DNA of 64,000 nucleotides. Source: Chrysomallon squamiferum (taxonomy: Eukaryota; Mollusca; Gastropoda; Neomphalida; Peltospiridae). Positions 22,212-36,298 of the stretch are shown piece after piece. The stretch covers positions 4,568,657-4,632,656 of the forward strand of contig CM022679.1 of the NCBI GenBank assembly GCA_012295275.1. The letters are read 5' to 3'. Every line of letters begins with the position of its first letter. Positions within the stretch are counted from its first letter, which is position 1. Under the pieces are notes generated by a model, which was given only the letters and a program-made list of their open reading frames with translations, ran no database searches and was not told where the DNA came from. Both the position numbers and the translations under genes were made by a program.

Positions 22212-22362
22212 TTAATAATTCTTTATATTCAAACGCATATAAGGATTTTTAATTGTGTTAGAAAGTTATTATTATTATTATTATTATTATCATTATTATT
22301 ATTATTATTTTAATAATTCTTTATATTCAAACGCATATAAGGATTTTTATTTGTGTTAGAAA

Positions 22363-22407
<45 letters not shown>

Positions 22408-23800
22408 TTTTTTTTTTTTTTTTTTAGGTTTAATATAGAATATATAGCACGAAATATTTTATACAAAATAGCTGGATGATTTGATACTAAAACAGAATTA
22501 TAAAGGACAATCCTATGGTTTATATAAACGATATAACATAACAACAGTACGAAAGCAATGCTTCTATTTCCTGATTTTTTTATTGTATTTGTTTTAGTAT
22601 TATTCTTCTTTTTAAAGAAATTTGATTAACAATATTTCTCAGCAAAAAGTAGTAGTGAGTTGAGTACTGTAAGAAATAAAGTTTATATTAACTGGATTTA
22701 CTGAACTTAATGTAATGCATAACATTTTCAGATATAATTTTGTTTATTGACCCATATATTCAGAAAATTTTGAAATGTATTATATCAAATTTTTGAGTTC
22801 TAATAACAGGAAAATATATTACCGATTTGTTGTATTCTATAATATATGTATTATTCAAATAATTATTACCTATTAGAAGAATAAATATGTTTTTATTGGT
22901 TTTATTCTTTTTCCATTTATTTATTTATTTATATTCTTTATATTGTTTTCTTTTTCTTTTTATTTGTTTTCATTTTATTAATATACTTTTTCTTTTACAT
23001 TTTTTTGTTATATTTTAGTTGTTTTTCTTGTTGTTTTGATTTGGGGTTGTTTTTTTTTTTTTTTTTTTTAAATTTCTCATAGGTTTTTTTTTTTTTTTTT
23101 TTATTATTTTTTTTTTTTTAGTTTAATATCGGGGTATTCTTTTAATTTATACGTTTGTTTTTTTTTTTTTTTATTTTTATTTATTTATTTATTTATTTAT
23201 TTTATTTTATTTTTTTTTTTTTTTTGTTCTGTTTTTGTTTGTCAACGGTTTTTTAATTTTTATTCCCCATTTTTTAATTTTGACTTTTTTCATTATTATT
23301 ATTTTTTTATTATTATTATTTTTTTTATTTTTTTTTTTAATATAGTTTAATTGTTTTTCTTGCTGTTTTGTTTCGGGTTTTTGGAGTTTTGTTTTGGGAT
23401 TATTATTATCATTATTAATTTTTTTTTTTTTTTCCTTACATGTTCAGATATTATTATACTAATGGAACCATATATCCAGAAAATTTTGAAGTTTCTTAAA
23501 TCAAGTTATTTTAACAGGAAATTATATTACCGAGCTGTGGTAATTTTTTAATATATAAGTATTACCTTATTAAAAAAATAAATACCTACATAAGATCTTT
23601 TTCTGGCTTTTTCTTGTTTCCTTTTCTTCTTCTTTATTTTTTTTTAATTTAAAAAAAAATAAAAAAATCATATTTTTATTTAATTCTAAAACTGAGTTTT
23701 ATACACGTCTATACCTAAACACAGTTAACAGTTATGAATAGAATACCTCACTTCTGGTTGTAATCAAATATTTTCATATTCATTTATCAAATTAATCTTT
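20004..23800. repeat. Second copy of the PKS 3' flank, ending at the gap
   Basis: Counterpart of 11973-15550, with the same order of unique blocks but different microsatellites: (ATT)n at 20453-20510 and 21722-21776, (GA)n at 21705-21721, and (ATT)n at 22160-22211, 22266-22308 and 22364-22408. A sub-block around 22266-22410 repeats the preceding TTCTTTATATTCAAACGCAT unit. From about 22900 to 23660 the sequence is dominated by poly-T and TTTA. No gene seen. Confidence 0.78.
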
Positions 23801-24000
23801 NNNNNNNNNNNNNNNNNNNNNNNNNNNNNNNNNNNNNNNNNNNNNNNNNNNNNNNNNNNNNNNNNNNNNNNNNNNNNNNNNNNNNNNNNNNNNNNNNNNN
23901 NNNNNNNNNNNNNNNNNNNNNNNNNNNNNNNNNNNNNNNNNNNNNNNNNNNNNNNNNNNNNNNNNNNNNNNNNNNNNNNNNNNNNNNNNNNNNNNNNNNN
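23801..24000. other. Assembly gap (200 N)
   Basis: A round run of 200 N, the usual placeholder for a gap of unknown size. It follows a very T-rich stretch that may have stopped the assembly. The order and distance of the flanking parts are therefore not proven. Confidence 0.99.
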
Positions 24001-27000
24001 ATTATTACATCATCATCATCATCATCGGATTTAATGGTGAACTGTCTGAAATGTGAATTAATTGGAAATTTTAATAAAGTGGCCAAATACAGATCAATGA
24101 CAATAGTATTTACCAATGGCTGGCAAATGCCATCAATCAAACTTCATAAATGGCCTGTCTAATTTCTAACATTTAAAATATTCATATTTATAGTGATTTG
24201 TTCTGTCCAGAAGTTAAGCACTTGAAATTACTTCCATTTACTAGACATTATGATATATGTCACAATAAATTTAACAAGGTCATACTGAACACATTACAGG
24301 AACTTTAACTTCTTTATTTTGAAACATCAAGCTGTTTTAGTGAACTCTGGAATCCGAGTGACAATAAAGGTATTGTTAAAATCACTGGTATCTAGATCAG
24401 TATGTACTAGGTTCATACCCCAGCAGTCCACTTCCATCAACCACAATATTGCCAGATTATCAACAGCATCATTTATTGTTACTTTACTATAATTTAAACA
24501 ATGTAACACAGCATAAGCCCTTATTTATTTCGGCACCTATACTGATTTCATAAATCTTGTCAAGAATATTATAGTAAAATTTCTCTTCCCATTTCTTCAT
24601 GGGAAATACAAATAATTATAGCTGCTGTCTCAAGAACAACAATTTATATCAAGGCCCTGTCATGACCTAAAACAGGACTATTGCGTTAGCAGCCATGAAC
24701 TATCATGAAACAATTTAACAGTTAACCTTTGCTTATCATTTGTTTTACTTTTGACAGACACACGTACACAAACCTGATACAACAGATGCCAAGTAGTTGA
24801 CAGTAAATGAATTGGAAATGTATTAACTGCTATCACCACAGCATAAGAAATGTATTTTTGATAACTTTTATGTAAACTTAATAGACAAAAAAAAAAGGTT
24901 ATTTTGTTACAATAAAGATTGCTATTTAACTAACTAGTGCAGTCGTTTATAAATACTGAATGTGTCATGGCAATAGAAAAAAGTTCAAGGCCATGTTGAT
25001 TTTTCTTCTTATATCATCAGTTATGCAATTTAAACATTACATTGTATTTACTTAGCATTTTATAATCCGTAACGCTTTACTTTTACTTAATATCAAAGGT
25101 GAAATCTTATACCAGGCTGTTTACACTTAAATTATCTTGCATAGAAAATCTTTTGTTTTTGCAGAATGTAACAGCTTAACTATGAGTATTAAAAAATCAT
25201 TACAAAATGAATTTGGTATTCTTTTAGAACTTTTGCCACTAGGCGAATCAAGCATTCAGCTTATAATTGCATTTCTTTCTAAGATAATTGATTTTCTAAC
25301 ACTAACGCTCAGCCTAAGACAGGAAATATGTGAATTTTCAAATAACTAATTACAGTAAGAAATTTAAAGTTAAATTTACCATATCCTTTATGAAATTTAT
25401 AAATTTATAAATGAATAAGTGCCAAGCTCTCTGCTACATTAATCTGTTGAATTAGTGGTAGTTAATAAATAATACAGGCAGCAGATGGAGAAATAAAGAA
25501 AAGGTATTTTTCATGTACTGGTGACATCTATTGATGAAAATCAATTAGTCACCTGCCACAAAAAGTAATACATGGACACACCAATTAAAACTAAATAGTC
25601 TGCTGTTTGTTGAAATATAATATATACTATACACATTATATATATATATATATAGAAATGATATACATTCATCTATACCTTCAGACACACATATATAATA
25701 TAATAAATCAAGCTTTCTGTGTCAGCTGTGCATGTTGAAACAAGTAAACCATTAGTGTCATGTTTGAACATAAACCCCAGCATAATTTATAACATGCAGC
25801 TATAAAAATGTAGTTAGAATTAAACCTTATTTGCTATAAGGAAGACACTGAGTCTAACATATGAATATAGGACTAAATGAACTACAGTAACAAGTCTTAA
25901 TGAAATTAATCTGATGATCTGTTATTCACAATAGATATTTACTGTTTAATTATCATGTAAATAACTATTTTTAGTTCTAAAATGATAATCAACTGTCTGT
26001 TTGAAACAAAAACATAATAATAAACATGAGTACTATTAATATCGCTCTAGTTTTTAATATACATAAGTACTGTTTGAAACAAAAACATAATAATAAACAT
26101 AAGTACTATTAATATCGCTCTAGTTTTTTACTTACACAAAATTCAATACTGTGGAACGATATATAAATACTCAGGTCAGTGTGAACTACTGATTTAATCT
26201 CTCGGTACAGTTAACACTGAACAAACAGAACAATATATTAACTTGTGATTCCCCAAGAAATGTTAATCCTTCAGAAATTGCCACTTAGCTATTTTAACAA
26301 TAATATACACATTTTGACAAGGTTATCAAAAACCAACCAAAAAACACCACAAACGTGACAAAGGTATAGTAGTGTACACACAGTGACAGATCCACACTCA
26401 TCAAAATATGTCTATACATTTACAGAAACTATAACAAGGAAATATTTTTTTGGACACATCAAATTTTTCCAGGAAATCCCATTTCTTCGGGAAGATTGTT
26501 AGAAATATACCTGACATATCTGTGAGTGAAATGAAGGATAAAATAAATAGCAAAACATGTTCTGAACGACGGAAGTAAGTGAAAATAGAGCTTTTGTAAA
26601 CCAGTATTTGTTCAATCAAACTCAGATATGAAAAGGTATAAATAATAGCGTTACTGTTCTTACTTTCTAAAACAAACATTTAAACAGACACAAACTTAAT
26701 TATTTTAATAATATAAACATAATAAACAATACCTATTAACAGTTCAGTAACAGAAATCATAGACTTTTTAATTGTCTAATTTTTCTCATTATTTATTTCT
26801 TTACTTTTATTACATTAAATTTTACAAAACAATAATAAGAGGTATAAATATTATGCTGCTTTATTTTAGAGTCTTTTTGAACAGAATTAATCCCTGAAAA
26901 CAATGAAGCTAGGCACTCTGAAAACTAAATAAATGAACCGTAACACTTTGTTTATTTAAACACTAAATGAAATAAATTCTACGTCTTAGAACTGAATGCA

Positions 27001-29359
27001 AAAAAACCATGACTCTTGTTGGTCAGTTGTTAATGTGATAGACTTGATGACAACATATATATATATATACTCACATACATACACAATAGTAAATGGTATG
27101 CTTTGTTAGTATTTCAGCATCTATCAAACAATGATGTAATTAGTCTCTATTAGTTCAATTAAATTATCCAAAGAAAATCTTTATGGCTCAGTTAACATCT
27201 TTATGTTCTTAATAAGCACTGTATTTAAACTAAAATTAAAGGGAATTAGATTATAAGTTCTTTTCAAAGCATTTACTGCTGATTCCATCTGATGTTTACG
27301 AAGTATAATAATAAAAATAATTAAGAAATGACAAAGTAATTCCTTCATTAAAGTAACATAAAGGACTACATTATCATTTCTTTTTTGTTAAATTAAACTT
27401 GTTACACTATTGTTATTTTTAATTTTCAACTATTCACCAAATAAGTAACATTAAACATTAAAGATAATGTTATGAAAGGTTGACATAAGCAGAAAAGTTA
27501 AAATTTTCAATGGAATATACTGTATAATTATAAGCATATTAACAAAATTAATTCCTTGTTTCTATTCTTAAAAGCATATTGTGTTGACTTATGTACACGT
27601 GTATGTATATGTGTATGTATATCTATGTATGTATGTATATGTGTATGTATATCTATGTATGTATGTATGCATATATCTATATCTATATATAGATATAGTA
27701 TATAGATATAGATATAGTATATACGTTTAAACATATACGTGTAATACTCTCACTGCAAATATCACTTCATGACAAATTGTTATGTATCTTGTTATCAGCC
27801 ATTAATGTAGGTAGGTTAGAATCAGCAGATGTTTATACACATACAGAGTCCATGAACCCCGAGTATGATATGGACATCTGTTCATCTGACACTACAACCG
27901 TAGATAACGTATCAGAAACCTAATTCACATAATAGATAGACAGATAAACACATATACATGCACACATACATTCAGCTATTTTAGAAAACATTCTGCTTCA
28001 TATCTGGATCTTTTTTGAGATGGAAAACAAAACAGAAGTATTTTATTAACAATGTTATTCTTTTTCTCTTCATGATTCATCAACATAAAATAAAAACATT
28101 GACAGTTCATAGATGTTTTTATAATCTAAATTGAATTAACTATGCTCTCAAATAATTTACTGTTTTGTTTGATTTTCTTTTTGGCTGTTTATTTAAGAAA
28201 TATGTTTGTCAGTGCTGATTTTGACACTTACTACTTAGTATTAAACTTATTTTGTCAAATATAATTTGTTTTTATGTAGCTGTTACTACTGTTGAAATAT
28301 ATCTGGGTCATGTGTGGGGTTCATTATTATTATTTCATTATACAAATGACGTTATTATTAATATTAATAATACTATGTAAAGAAATGTCAATCTGAAAGT
28401 ATTTTAGTAACCAGTTAAAAGATATTTTTTAAGTAATTTATCTCTGAATTTTTTTTTTGGAGGGGTAAAAACCAAAAATCAGAATAACTATGAAAGTGTT
28501 AATATAAACAAATGAATTATGATATTCCTTTTTGAATTACTTTACTCTCAAAAACGTGTCATTTATGCTTTAAATGTATTATGATTTATCTTATTTTTAC
28601 GGATTTTGATAGTTTTAACCAGGACTTCACTAGTGAAAGAACATCTTTCAGAAATATTCCACAAAATAAGCCACATAAGTATATCATGCAAGTTGCGTAC
28701 TTACTTTCTGTACGATACAGAGCGCACTGTTTTCGTTTCTGTTTGTATATTCCGAACCTGTATTAAATAAAACAGAAAATCAAAACAAACCGATCCATTT
28801 TCATGTCAATTCGGTTTCTGTAGACTGAATTACAGTTGTTAGTTATTATAGATAAGGCGTAACATAAAGTAGAAGTATTATTTCCTCCATTTCACAACGC
28901 ACCAACGAAATAATTCCAAACGCAATCTATTACAAATTATCATTTTAAATAAAATGTATTCATTATTACTAATATAATGACATTCTTCAAATCCACAATG
29001 TAAATACCAGCTAACTAAAGACAAACACAACTCCATGATAAATTAAACATTATAAACGAAAGTCAAATAATATTTTGTACTGTTGTTATTGTTGTTGTTA
29101 TTAATATTATTATTTTCTTCGTTTTATTTCTCTTTTTTATTTATATATTTATTTATTCATTCATTCATCTACCTATCCATTAATTCATCCTTTTAGTTAG
29201 TTGTTTGGTTAATTTGTGTATGTTTTTTCTTGAATTAATTATTACTGAATTTTCAATTGACTTCTCTATCTCCTTATTTATTTCATCTGTTTCTTACGTG
29301 CATTCGCATATACAAAATATACAATATTCACATAAATCACATTCATGCATCCATGAGCA
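24001..29359. other. Five kilobases without a recognisable gene
   Basis: AT-rich sequence unlike the rest of the window: few microsatellites and more even use of A and T. The longest open frames are 60-90 codons and none resembles a known protein. A 73-base tandem duplication lies at 25997-26128 and (TA/GATA)-like runs at 27600-27730. It could be part of a long untranslated region, a long intron or an intergenic stretch of a gene lying in the gap. Nothing in the sequence decides this. Confidence 0.5.
25997..26128. repeat. Tandem duplication, period 73 bases
   Basis: The block beginning CTGTTTGAAACAAAAACATA is repeated once 73 bases later, and the two units are nearly identical. Confidence 0.9.
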
Positions 29360-31615
<2,256 letters not shown>

Positions 31616-31906
31616 ATGCCGAACTGGTCCGAGACGTCGACTCCCTACAAAGTAGGAACATTTGGTGTGTTTTTCAGTTTTCTCTTTTTCCTTGTTGGCT
31701 TCGCCACGCCTGCTTGGTTTGAGACCAGCAGTGAGTTGATTGGCTTGTGGCAGACTTGCTCAGTTTCCATGGATTCTTGTAGATCTTATACTTCTGGAGA
31801 TTCAGGTAGATCTGATTCATCCCAGTTAGTGAGTTATATAATCTGGAATCATTTCACATATACAAATATATCTACGTGCAAATATAGATACGTGAATGTA
31901 TATTTT

Positions 31907-31951
<45 letters not shown>

Positions 31952-32306
31952 AAATATAATTACACAGAACAGGTTAAAGCAGTCTATTTTATATTTTTTC
32001 CATCCTTAAGTTTTCATTTACACACACATATATTTCTTATCATCATATCAGATTTTACTACTGTTACAGGTATAATGTCCTTTTTTTAAATATTATTATC
32101 AGTTTCTTTGATTATACTACAAACAATGTACGTCACAACATATTAATTTTATTCACTGCGTTACGTAAATGTAAAAACGATATTGTTCTTTCTGTTGGCG
32201 ATTTTAGTGAACTATAGGTGAACATGTTGAACAGACAGGAAGAATGACAGCGCCTCAGGCTTCAAATTACGTCCAGCCACCTGCCTATCAACAACATGGA
32301 GTATAA
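31616..32306 (+). pseudogene. Claudin-like copy 1, internally deleted
   Basis: Exon 1 (31616-31805) is intact and encodes MPNWSETST, the first membrane span and the W-GLW-C-C loop signature of the claudin/PMP22 family. Exon 2 is missing. Intron 1 sequence (TCTGTTGGCGATTTT) joins directly at about 32203-32217 to the last 29 codons of exon 3, which keep the QPPAY tail and the stop at 32304. A chance acceptor CTATAG|GTGAAC (exon from 32218) would join in frame to exon 1 and give a short protein with one membrane span and the normal tail. More likely this is a non-functional deletion copy. The (CA)n tract at 31911-31949 lies in the residual intron. Confidence 0.8.
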
Positions 32307-33399
32307 AACGTAAATCCAGAAGACAGTGTAATTAAATTAACAGCTTTCCGCAGTTTTATAGTAGCTTACTAATGACGATAGAGAAACGTGTAAAAAGAAA
32401 TCAGGCTTAAAAATAAAGATCCGGGGTTTTTTATTTGTTTTTTCTATAGGACATCAAACTTTTAAATAATTGTTCATCAGAAAGGAAAATCTACATGAAT
32501 TATTGTATAAGAGAATTAATTCTGATTTCATATTGTGATTTTTTATAGGAACCATTTAATACTCTAGAGTTTGAAATGATTGCTGGTGATACAGCAACCT
32601 TGTACTACAAAATAAATCAGCTGAGCAACAACCAAGCACAGACTGTGTTAAAAGAATCAGTTCTGAATGACACAAAGTTTAATACGTGGTAACAGAGAAA
32701 CTCTTTCGTTTGCTGTCATGCAAATATGAATTCATATAACTACTTTCAAAACTTTAATTTAATTTTTAAATAAAATACATAAACATGTATTTGTTTCTAA
32801 AATGTTGAATGCTGATGAAAAAATGGTATTGTATTGCAGTTGGCACTCAGTGCTAATGATCTTGGAGCTCCACCAAAATCCAGTTCCAATCAGTTTAGTC
32901 TGTTTATTGAGTTCGTCATAACACACACAGTCCTCAGTTTGAAAACTTGCCAGCCACCACCACCATGAACAAAACATCTCCTGGTTTTATATTTCATGTC
33001 ACTGCTGTATATCTGGATGTTTCAGTAGGTACACAGTTGATTCACTTGTGAATACTGACGTTATTATTCATATATCATCATCATCATCATTTATGTTATT
33101 ATCATTATTATTATTGTCATCATTATTATTAGTATTATATTTGAAATTAAATATAATATAATATTTGAAATTTATCTCTTTTCATTCTATATTAAATATA
33201 ATATTTGAAATTTATCTCTCTTCATTCTAAATTAAATATATTATAATCACCTCTTGATCCGCGTCTTTACATAACGTCGTATTCTGTTACAGGTACACAA
33301 TGATCACCTACTGATCCGTGTATTCTTTTCAGGTAAAATCTATTTAGTGTTTTATTTAGTGACTAGCAACACACAGTCAATAAAGACACTGTCATTGTT

Positions 33400-33526
33400 T
33401 TCAAACTTCCTTGTTTCATACCCCACTAAAACGTTTAGCTCGCTGGGTAACCTAGTTTCATCAGACCTACAAACCTTCATTACATACATTTCTGATTCTG
33501 TCTGAGGATTAACAAGTTTTTACATC
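33400..33526 (+). promoter_or_regulatory. Conserved 5' leader and proximal flank of the claudin-like array (copy 2 example)
   Basis: The sequence from AAACGTTTAGCTCGCTGGGTAA through TTCTGATTCTGTCTGAGGAT to ACATCATG is almost the same in front of every array copy (ending at 31615, 33526, 38949, 44648, 49299 and 58646). Conservation outside coding sequence suggests 5' UTR and perhaps core promoter, or simply recent duplication. I see no clear TATA box at a fixed distance. Confidence 0.5.
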
Positions 33527-35440
33527 ATGTCGAACTGGTGCGAGACGTCGACTGTCTACAAAGTAGGAACATTTGGTGTGTTTTTCAGTTTTCTCTTTTT
33601 CCTTGTTGGATTCGCCACGCCTGCTTGGTTCGAGACCAGCAGTGAGTTGATCGGCTTGTGGCAGACTTGCTCAGTTTCCATGGATTCTTGTAGTTCTTAT
33701 GAATTTGGAGTTACAGGTAATTCTGACTCGTCCCAATTAGTGAGTTATATAATCTTTAATCAGTTCACATATACAGTTATATCTAGAAGCAAATATGGAT
33801 ACGTACATGCATATTTTTACACACACACATGTTTAAATATAATTACATAGAACAGGTTAAAGTAGTCTATTTTATATTTTTTCCGTCTTTACGTTTTTAT
33901 TCACACACGCATACTTACATACACACATATATTTCTTATCATCATATCAGATTTTACTACCTTTTTTTTATTATTTATTATTATCAGTTTCTTTCATTAC
34001 ACTACAAACAATGTACGTCAACGACATATTAATTTTATTTACTGCGTTACGTAAATGTAAAAACGATATGATTGTTTCTGTTGGCGATTTTTTCCATTAT
34101 CCCACATGTGATCTGACAATTTCTTGTCTTCAACATCACAACTGATAGTTATATAATATATATGTGCATTTTATTTAAAATTATTTATTCTACAAATGTG
34201 TTTTTGCATATACACCCAAAGTTATATATATAATATTTATTCTGAGAATATAAATAATATAACAGAACATTGTTGTTATATTATCCTATATATCAGCACA
34301 TTGTAATTGTATGACTGTACATTATTCTTATACAACCGTACATTTAATTACATAACTGTACATTATTACACTGAGGTGACAGTACATTATAATAACATAT
34401 GTAATTACACGCATATAACAGTACACTATGCATATATAAGAGGACATTATACTTATATAACATTGTAATTATATAACACGCCATTTTACTTAAATTTACT
34501 TCATATGTACATTATATTTACATAACACTACATAATAATTATATAACAGTACATTAAACATCTGTATCAGTACATTGTAATTGTATTACACTACGTTATG
34601 GTTATAAAAAATACATTATTTCTATATATCGGTATATTATATTTATACAAGGAACATTATAGTTATATAACAGTAAATTATATTTACGTACTGTAAACTA
34701 TAATCAACCATAAGAAATCATATACATTCATTATAAAATGTGCGTTTTAATTTAGCTGCAGGTATTTACGATGCTATGCGAGTGGCTCAGATTCTGGCGT
34801 TCTTGTTCCTGGTGTTTGGTGTAATCATGGCCATTGTGGTGAACACGTGCTCTCCTCAAATGTCACCCAACATAGTAAGTGGGACGACAATTTTTGGAGG
34901 TAAGATATACCTGTATTACCCCAGAATATAAATATAAAGAAATTAATAAAAATATGATAATAACAGGAGGTAAGATATACCTGTATTACCCACAGAATAT
35001 AAATATAAAGAAATTAATAAAAATATGATAATAACAGGAGGTAAGATATACCTGTATTACCCACAGAATATAAACAAATTAATAAAAATGTGTAACTGCT
35101 TGCACAGACATATTTCTCATGGTTATATAGATAGATAGATAGACAGATAGATATACAGATAGATAGATAGATCGATAATTGGTGGCTACTTTCCCAGCTT
35201 ACTAAAAACTCACCACTGATGTCTCCAAAACGTAAATAGTTGAGACTCTCTTCATTAATGTGATGACGACGTCGACGACTATGATCCCAGTGATAACAAT
35301 GTTGTTGGTGTTGGAGTTGTTTTATTTCATTATTCCTTTCCTTATTTTTTTTCTCCTTGTTAATGTTTTACATGATTTTTATTTCAAACTTCTTTCTCAT
35401 ATTGTAAAGGATATCGAAATGGCACTGTCGTTGATTTTTA

Positions 35441-35472
<32 letters not shown>

Positions 35473-35872
35473 TATCTCAGGTATTTTAGGATGTATAGTC
35501 GACGTGTTCTGTGCAGATATTGGTATCGTTTTGGAGTATTCTGATGGCACCGATACAGCACATTTATCTTGGTCATTTGCTCTTAACACCATCGGCTCAG
35601 TCCTCGCCATCATATTTGGAATTCTTGTCGCTGTCAGTACAAAAAGTCATGGAAGCTTCGGCCATGTCATTCAGCCCGTAACAGTGCCTCAAACCCAAGT
35701 TTACTACACCAACGTTCAGCAGACGACTACAGCGGGTTATGTGTCCTATCCGACATATAATTGGGCAACAGCGCCACCTATAGGTGAACATGTTGAACAG
35801 ACAGGAAGTATGACAGCACCTCAGGCTTCAAATAACGTTCAGCCACCTGCCTATCAACAACATGGAGTATAA
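33527..35872 (+). CDS. Claudin-like four-membrane-span protein, copy 2
   Basis: Exons 33527-33716, 34762-34899 and 35481-35872 have GT-AG borders and all junctions in phase 1, giving 239 residues. Exon 1 encodes a short cytosolic N-terminus, span 1 (FGVFFSFLFFLVGF) and extracellular loop 1 with W, GLW and two Cys (GLWQTCSVSMDSC), the claudin/PMP22/EMP signature. Exon 2 encodes span 2 (QILAFLFLVFGVIMAIVV). Exon 3 encodes span 3, loop 2, span 4 (TIGSVLAIIFGILVAV) and a Tyr/Pro/Gln-rich cytosolic tail ending QPPAYQQHGV. The expected place is the plasma membrane or cell junction. The pair of loop cysteines probably forms the family disulfide. The start is MSNWCETST rather than the MPNWSETST of most copies. 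An exact orthologue cannot be named. Confidence 0.85.
34260..34690. repeat. Degenerate short tandem repeat in intron 1 of copy 2
   Basis: Many imperfect units of the type ATATAACAGTACATTATAAT. The same array occurs in intron 1 of copies 3 (39680-40110), 4 (45450-45560), 5 (49985-50240) and 7 (59690-60060), with different unit numbers. Confidence 0.8.
34896..35095 (+). repeat. Splice-donor-bearing tandem repeat, intron 2 of copy 2 (3 units)
   Basis: Units of about 70 bases each begin GGAGGTAAGATATACCTGTA. GT donors lie at 34900 (the real exon 2 end), 34970 and 35041. The repeat therefore copies the exon 2 border with its 5' splice site. Confidence 0.9.
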
Positions 35873-36240
35873 AACGTAAATCAAGAAGACAGTGTAATTA
35901 AATTAACAGCTTTCCGCAGTTTTTATATTAACTTACTAATGACGATAGAGATTTTTTTTTTGTGTAGGACATCAGACGTTGAAAATAGTTGTCCATGAGG
36001 GAGCCAAATTTACAAGAATTATTAAGAAAGATAATTCATTTTAATTTCATGTTCTGATTTGTAGATTAGTTTCGTATTAAATTTTAATAAGAACATGAAA
36101 TCAAATTTAGTACAACATATACTTAAAATATAAAATTATTATTTTAAGAATACGTAAGAAAAAAAATACATAACCGGTGAAATGATGCTTTCTGTTTTGT
36201 AATTTCATACACACGTCTTTTTAATTAATTTATATTTATA

Positions 36241-36298
<58 letters not shown>

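Noticed and set aside
25137-25349. A 70-codon open frame after the gap
   Set aside because: Ordinary amino-acid mix but no recognisable motif, no splice or start context and no related copy. It is too short to support.
31806-32089. Extension of claudin-like exon 1 through the (CA)n tract (HTHTHT)
   Set aside because: The good donor CAG|GTAGAT, at the same place as in all copies, ends the exon at 31805. The rest is intron.
34896-35095. A CRISPR-like or satellite array
   Set aside because: The repeats are contiguous without unique spacers, lie in an animal intron and copy the exon border. They are a local intron tandem repeat.
35130-35175. (GATA)n run in intron 2 of copies 2 and 3 as a regulatory GATA site cluster
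   Set aside because: It is a short simple repeat at the place where other copies have (GA)n. There is no further support for regulatory use.
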